DNA of 54,886 nucleotides. Source: an uncultured Roseburia sp. (GTDB lineage Bacteria; Bacillota; Clostridia; Lachnospirales; Lachnospiraceae). Below are positions 51,997 through 54,886 of this stretch, one piece after another. Under the pieces are notes generated by a model. The model worked only from the letters and a program-made list of their open reading frames with translations, had not been told where the DNA came from and did no database searches. Location of the stretch: the NCBI GenBank assembly GCA_947174805.1, contig CAMWKH010000020.1, positions 1-54,886 on the forward strand, in the 5' to 3' direction. Made by a program: the position numbers and the translations under genes. Within the stretch, counting starts at the first letter, position 1; every line of letters starts with the position of its first letter.

Positions 51997-52024
51997 GAAA
52001 AACAATTAAAATAGGCACAGGATG

Positions 52025-52083
52025 ACACAGGCAGCGCTTTTAAGGTAAATCTATTTCGGAACTTAAGCCTGCCTGTGTTTTTT
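52025..52083 (+). terminator. gltD terminator
   Basis: ACACAGGCAG pairs with CTGCCTGTGT across a long loop that itself contains complementary CTTTTAAG/CTTAAG segments; T6 follows. Confidence 0.75.
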
Positions 52084-52110
52084 ATTCCGCCCTTTGATCC
52101 ATCATGAAAT

Positions 52111-52507
52111 TTATGCGATATCTTCTTTTTGTAATCTTATTATACTGGCCCAGATGCCAAACACCCATAGGGATAAAAGAATGAACAATGCATAAATAGA
52201 TTACAAATCACAGATATCACAACAATGTCCAACCATGAAAGAACCATAAACAAAAGGATAAGAATAAACAGAATGATAAATTTACCCATTATAAATTGCC
52301 TGCGCCCTACGGGAACTACAAAAATGGTTTTCAATGTTTTTTCCGTATACTCCCTGCTGATCAGAAACACTGCAACTACCGCCATAACAAGGGGGCCAAA
52401 TAACAGCATAAGAAACATAATGGTATCTTCATAAATCCAGCCAAGGCTTAAAATTGCCTCTGGATTTGATATGCAAATCCTAACATCGTTTACGGTAACT
52501 AAAAAGG
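52111..52507 (-). pseudogene. ABC-2 type permease remnant
   Basis: Read leftward, 52507 to about 52200 encodes a permease middle section (LSLGWIYEDTIMFLMLLFGP, AVFLISREYTEKTLKTIFV, VPVGRRQFIMGKFIILFIL) typical of lantibiotic/bacitracin ABC-2 permeases. After a further deletion the frame changes and the true C-terminus FILLSLWVFGIWASII ends at TAA 52113-52111. The N-terminal TM is missing. It continues directly from the kinase remnant. Confidence 0.7.
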
Positions 52508-52815
52508 GTTTATAATCCTTGCGTATGCCGTTTTGTCTATTTTCACATGCCATTCATCCTCCAGAATATTTGTTGAAAAAGAAATATTCTTTTCTTCCAA
52601 CACAGGAAGATGTGCAATGATTACTTCCCTTGTTAATTCATTGATGTCACAAATTTTCATCTGGTATATCTGTTCGTCGGAAGTTAATTTAAACCACTGG
52701 AAAAGCATATCAATCAGTTCCTGTAAATCCAGGGCTTTCCTGTAAGCAATATGGATATATTCTTCCTGTTCTTTCGTGCTCCGGGAATCCAAAGACTCTA
52801 AGCAGTCTGCATAAA
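52499..52815 (-). pseudogene. Histidine kinase remnant
   Basis: Contains YADCLESLDSRSTKEQEEYI, KALDLQELIDMLFQWFKL and VKIDKTAYARIIN, the stretch between the H box and the N box of a sensor kinase. The phospho-accepting His, all sensor helices, and the ATP-binding N/G boxes are absent: deletions cut just after the expected GY(A) following the H box and just inside ARIIN. Confidence 0.7.
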
Positions 52816-52853
52816 TCCACATCATCATCTATAATTAATATTTTTTGTTTCAT
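52815..52853 (-). pseudogene. Response regulator start remnant
   Basis: ATG 52853 with an intact TAAGGAGG ribosome site opens MKQKILIIDDDVD, the classic first strand of an OmpR-type receiver with its acidic pair. After 13 codons the sequence jumps, out of frame, into the kinase remnant. Confidence 0.7.
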
Positions 52854-52980
52854 GCAAAACCTCCTTATAGGTTTTATTTTAGATGTATAGGCGAATAATA
52901 TCAATGATTTTAGGTTCTCCTCTGCCATAGATTAACTTTCATGACATTTTATAGTCGTTTCGTGCCAACTTCCTTACGAA

Positions 52981-53010
52981 TTGCAAAAATGTTCCGATAC
53001 TTATTATAAA
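52981..53010 (+). promoter_or_regulatory. Possible promoter of LytTR gene
   Basis: TTGCAA (52981-52986), 18-bp spacer, TATAAA (53005-53010). The surrounding AT-rich DNA makes alternatives possible. Confidence 0.35.
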
Positions 53011-53058
53011 TAATTTAATAGTTAGTACAATAGAAACAATTTGGAAATGGAGAGTAGT

Positions 53059-53415
53059 ATGGAACAAAATACAATCCGTCCTGGGGAAATGATAGAGTAT
53101 GTTTTTGTGGAGGGCAGAGTCTCCCTGAATACGGAGGACATAATTTATATCGAGACAAGCAAACATAAAAATACCTTTTATACAAAAGAGGAGACTTACA
53201 GTATCTATAAGAAATTAAGTGAGATTGAAGGGGAATTAAAAGACTTTGGCTTCGTGCGCATCCATCAGAGTTTTCTGGTGAATATGCAGTATGTGGAAAA
53301 AATCAGCAGTTATATTATGACGCTTACCACCGGCCAGGAGCTTTCGGTGCCGAAGGCCAGATATCCTCAGGTAAAAAAAGAATATCAGCAGTATTTGGAA
53401 GAATCAATGGATTGA
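53059..53415 (+). CDS. Free-standing LytTR-domain DNA-binding protein
   Basis: 118 residues from ATG 53059 (GGAGAGTAGT before it; TTG 53041 and ATG 53047 are less likely). Nearly the whole protein is a LytTR domain: VEGRVSLNTEDIIYIETSKH, a KKLSEIEGELKDFGFVRIHQ segment and SFLVNMQYVEKISSY with SVPKARYPQVKK at the end. It has no receiver or membrane segment. LytTR proteins bind paired 9-bp repeats and often control virulence or bacteriocin genes. Target unknown; it lies divergent from the dead two-component locus. Confidence 0.9.
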   Translation: MEQNTIRPGEMIEYVFVEGRVSLNTEDIIYIETSKHKNTFYTKEETYSIYKKLSEIEGELKDFGFVRIHQSFLVNMQYVEKISSYIMTLTTGQELSVPKARYPQVKKEYQQYLEESMD

Positions 53416-53422
53416 CAATGGG

Positions 53423-53459
53423 CAGAAAGGAATCGCAAAGGAGGACTTTCTGTTTTTTT
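53423..53459 (+). terminator. Terminator of LytTR gene
   Basis: CAGAAAG pairs with CTTTCTG across 16 bases, then T7. An AGGAGG-like sequence sits in the loop. Confidence 0.6.
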
Positions 53460-53484
53460 GTATTTTTGTTTGGGAGGGAAGACT

Positions 53485-53943
53485 ATGCCGGCAGAGCAGA
53501 TTCAGGCTTATGAAAACGCAGGAAACATTTTTAAAGATAAGTTAGACAAAAAAAAGACGGAGAATACGGACAGGGATTTTCGCCGGGTAATGGGGGAAAA
53601 GAAGAAAAAGAAAAAATGTGGAAAAAAGGAGGAATCCTGGTTTGACAAGCGTCAAAAAATCATCCGGGCAAGGTTAAAGGCTCAGGCAAATCTCAACGCA
53701 GAGCGCAGAGGGGAGATGAGCCGGATAGAGCAGGAGAATCACGCAAAAATCCAGGCTGCCGGGGCAAACAGGCTGCACAATTTTTTGGTGGAGGACACGG
53801 GCAGGGAAAAGCGTTTGCCAGAGAATGTCACAGAGAAAGAGTATGTGAGAAACGTAAATACCTGCAATTATCTGCGGAGGGCGTATCTCCTGTCAGGGGC
53901 AAAAAAGAAAACGGCCTGTTCTGGAAGGAAAATAAAAGAATAA
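53485..53943 (+). CDS. Lys/Arg-rich hypothetical protein
   Basis: 152 residues from ATG 53485 (GGGAGGGAAG before it). It is cytosolic and very basic, with a KKKKKK run near residue 43 (GEKKKKKKCGKKEESW) and predicted long charged helices (KIIRARLKAQANLNAERRGE). No family is recognised; the composition suggests nucleic-acid binding or a coiled-coil protein. It ends 11 bases before the P-loop NTPase gene and probably shares its transcript. Confidence 0.65.
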   Translation: MPAEQIQAYENAGNIFKDKLDKKKTENTDRDFRRVMGEKKKKKKCGKKEESWFDKRQKIIRARLKAQANLNAERRGEMSRIEQENHAKIQAAGANRLHNFLVEDTGREKRLPENVTEKEYVRNVNTCNYLRRAYLLSGAKKKTACSGRKIKE

Positions 53944-53954
53944 GGAAAAGCCAA

Positions 53955-54743
53955 ATGAAAAATATTTTTATCGAGGGCATTCCGGGAATGGGAAAATCTA
54001 CTCTGCTAAATGCAATTCACAGAGAAAAACCGGAATACCGCATATTTCGGGAAGGGGATTATTCCCCGGTGGAGCTTGCCTGGTGTACCTGGATGAGTGA
54101 AAGCGAATACAGGGAGGTCTTGCACCGCTATCCGTCTCTTGTGGAAGAAATAGAAAAAAATAAGGTGAGAGAGGGAAATCACTTTGTTGTCTCCTATACG
54201 AAAATCCTTACGGATATTCCTGGTTTTCACAAAGATTTGGAACGGTATGAAATATATAATGGAAGAAAATCTTTGCAGGAATTTGAAGAAATTGTCTTAT
54301 CCAGGCACTGGAATTTTTCCTGTAAAGGATGTCTTTTTGAGTGCTCTTTTTTTCAGAATATGATTGAAGAGTTCATGCTGTATCATCTGTTAAGTGATGA
54401 GGAAATTTTGTCATTCTATGAAAAGCTCTTTTGGGGCATGAATCGGGAAGATTTTCTGCTGCTATATCTCTACAGCGACAGGACAAAGGAGTGTATTGAG
54501 GTGATTCGGAAAGAGCGCTGTGATAATCAGGGGAATGAGCTGTGGTATACTCTTATGAGGGAATATTTTGTCAATTCCCCATATGGAACAGAGCATGGGT
54601 GTAAAAGTTTTGAAGATTTGATAGATCATTTTAAGCGAAGGCAGAAGCTGGAACTTCAGATTATAGAACATGTTTTGGGGAGAAACGGGAGGATTCTTTC
54701 AGCAAAAGAGTGGAAGATGGAGGAAATTCTGCCGTTACTGTAA
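53955..54743 (+). CDS. P-loop NTPase / kinase-like protein
   Basis: 262 residues. Walker A GIPGMGKST (8-16) follows the first strand KNIFIE. A CKGCLFECSFFQN segment (about 123-135) contributes three cysteines, and ILSFYEKLF with DFLLLYLYSDR forms a later strand, a layout like thymidylate-kinase-related P-loop proteins. No lid or substrate motif identifies the target. AATAAGGAAAAGCC precedes the ATG. Probably cotranscribed with the Lys-rich protein. Confidence 0.7.
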   Translation: MKNIFIEGIPGMGKSTLLNAIHREKPEYRIFREGDYSPVELAWCTWMSESEYREVLHRYPSLVEEIEKNKVREGNHFVVSYTKILTDIPGFHKDLERYEIYNGRKSLQEFEEIVLSRHWNFSCKGCLFECSFFQNMIEEFMLYHLLSDEEILSFYEKLFWGMNREDFLLLYLYSDRTKECIEVIRKERCDNQGNELWYTLMREYFVNSPYGTEHGCKSFEDLIDHFKRRQKLELQIIEHVLGRNGRILSAKEWKMEEILPLL

Positions 54744-54775
54744 CATTTCTTGCACGCCAAAGCATTATGCTGTAG

Positions 54776-54804
54776 TTGAACTCTTTTCCAAAGTATTGTA
54801 TAAT
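54776..54804 (+). promoter_or_regulatory. Promoter at right edge
   Basis: TTGAAC (54776-54781), 17-bp spacer, perfect TATAAT (54799-54804), 32 bases before a GTG start. Confidence 0.65.
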
Positions 54805-54836
54805 GGGCTTGCAAAAAATGGGAAAAGAGGATAAGA

Positions 54837-54886
54837 GTGAAAAAAAAGTGTATTTTTGAACGCACTTGTATAAGGGTTCATAAAAC
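54837..54886 (+). CDS. Start of a gene cut by the window end
   Basis: GTG 54837 follows AAAGAGGATAAGA at good spacing and opens KKKCIFERTCIRVHK, running off the edge after 16 codons. The promoter at 54776-54804 supports a real gene. Product not identifiable. Confidence 0.4.
   Translation, partial: MKKKCIFERTCIRVHK

Noticed and set aside
1-54886. CRISPR arrays, rRNA operons, complete insertion sequences
   Set aside because: No regularly spaced repeats, no rRNA-like conserved stretches and no transposase ORF were seen on either strand.

Overview
The window looks like a chromosomal segment of a Gram-positive anaerobic gut Clostridium relative, most likely Lachnospiraceae. The support is AGGAGG-type ribosome sites almost everywhere, short intergenic gaps with strong intrinsic terminators, consensus sigma-A promoters, Bce-type and LytTR regulators, a DUF5692 protein, Lys-rich secreted proteins with BIG2 and CAP domains, a paired topoisomerase IV operon and a split gltB/gltD. 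I cannot name the species. Protein assignments come from recognising motifs by eye; no database search was run.

Layout. (a) 1-7.1 kb is AT-rich accessory DNA. It holds a beheaded relaxase-like fragment, a methyltransferase with an internal deletion, three intact genes (P-loop kinase-like protein, alpha/beta hydrolase, membrane-anchored XRE regulator), a DUF3788 protein, and a 2-kb graveyard of decayed small genes lying between two copies of a 29-bp operator-like sequence. (b) 7.1-12.3 kb: a BceAB-type peptide-resistance transporter with a palindromic operator but no neighbouring two-component system, a MATE exporter behind a terminator-containing leader, and a DEDDh exonuclease with a topoisomerase-type zinc finger. 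(c) 12.3-18.7 kb: a chemoreceptor, then two tandem paralogous secreted transglutaminase-like proteins with near-identical promoters and leaders but different C-terminal modules. (d) 18.8-24.8 kb: a cell-envelope run (LTA synthase-like sulfatase, YfhO-like membrane protein), a small protein, an atypical receiver domain, SfsA, and a 34-codon gene behind a palindrome. (e) 25-29.7 kb: a DUF5692 membrane protein convergent with a chemoreceptor plus FMN-binding lipoprotein operon, a YesL/DUF624 protein and tRNA-Leu(CAA). (f) 29.7-33.3 kb: a VanZ-like protein, an OmpR-type two-component pair and an exported protein, with a near-identical 27-bp operator-like sequence before the pair and again before the exported protein. 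(g) 33.3-35.1 kb: an SPFH (band 7) protein coupled to a ribbon-helix-helix protein behind a tandem palindromic operator, then a NimA-like flavin oxidase family protein. (h) 35.3-43.5 kb: one long housekeeping operon parE-parC-folC-gshA-HAD phosphatase-CPBP protease. (i) 43.7-52 kb: a DUF6033-like protein, a secreted BIG2-CAP protein, and gltB-gltD, with gltB broken by one extra C in a run of eight. (j) 52-54.9 kb: a two-component/ABC locus collapsed to about 740 bp, a free-standing LytTR regulator, a Lys-rich protein, a P-loop NTPase and the start of one more gene.

Functional themes are defence of the cell envelope (BceAB, MATE, LTA synthase, YfhO, VanZ-like, CPBP), sensing (two chemoreceptors, one intact and one dead two-component system, LytTR) and nitrogen/thiol/folate housekeeping (gltBD, gshA, folC). 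The strongest candidates for new biology are the SPFH/RHH pair with its operator, the paired transglutaminases with a conserved 7-codon upstream ORF, the repeated operator of the OmpR system, and the orphan Bce operator flanking the graveyard.
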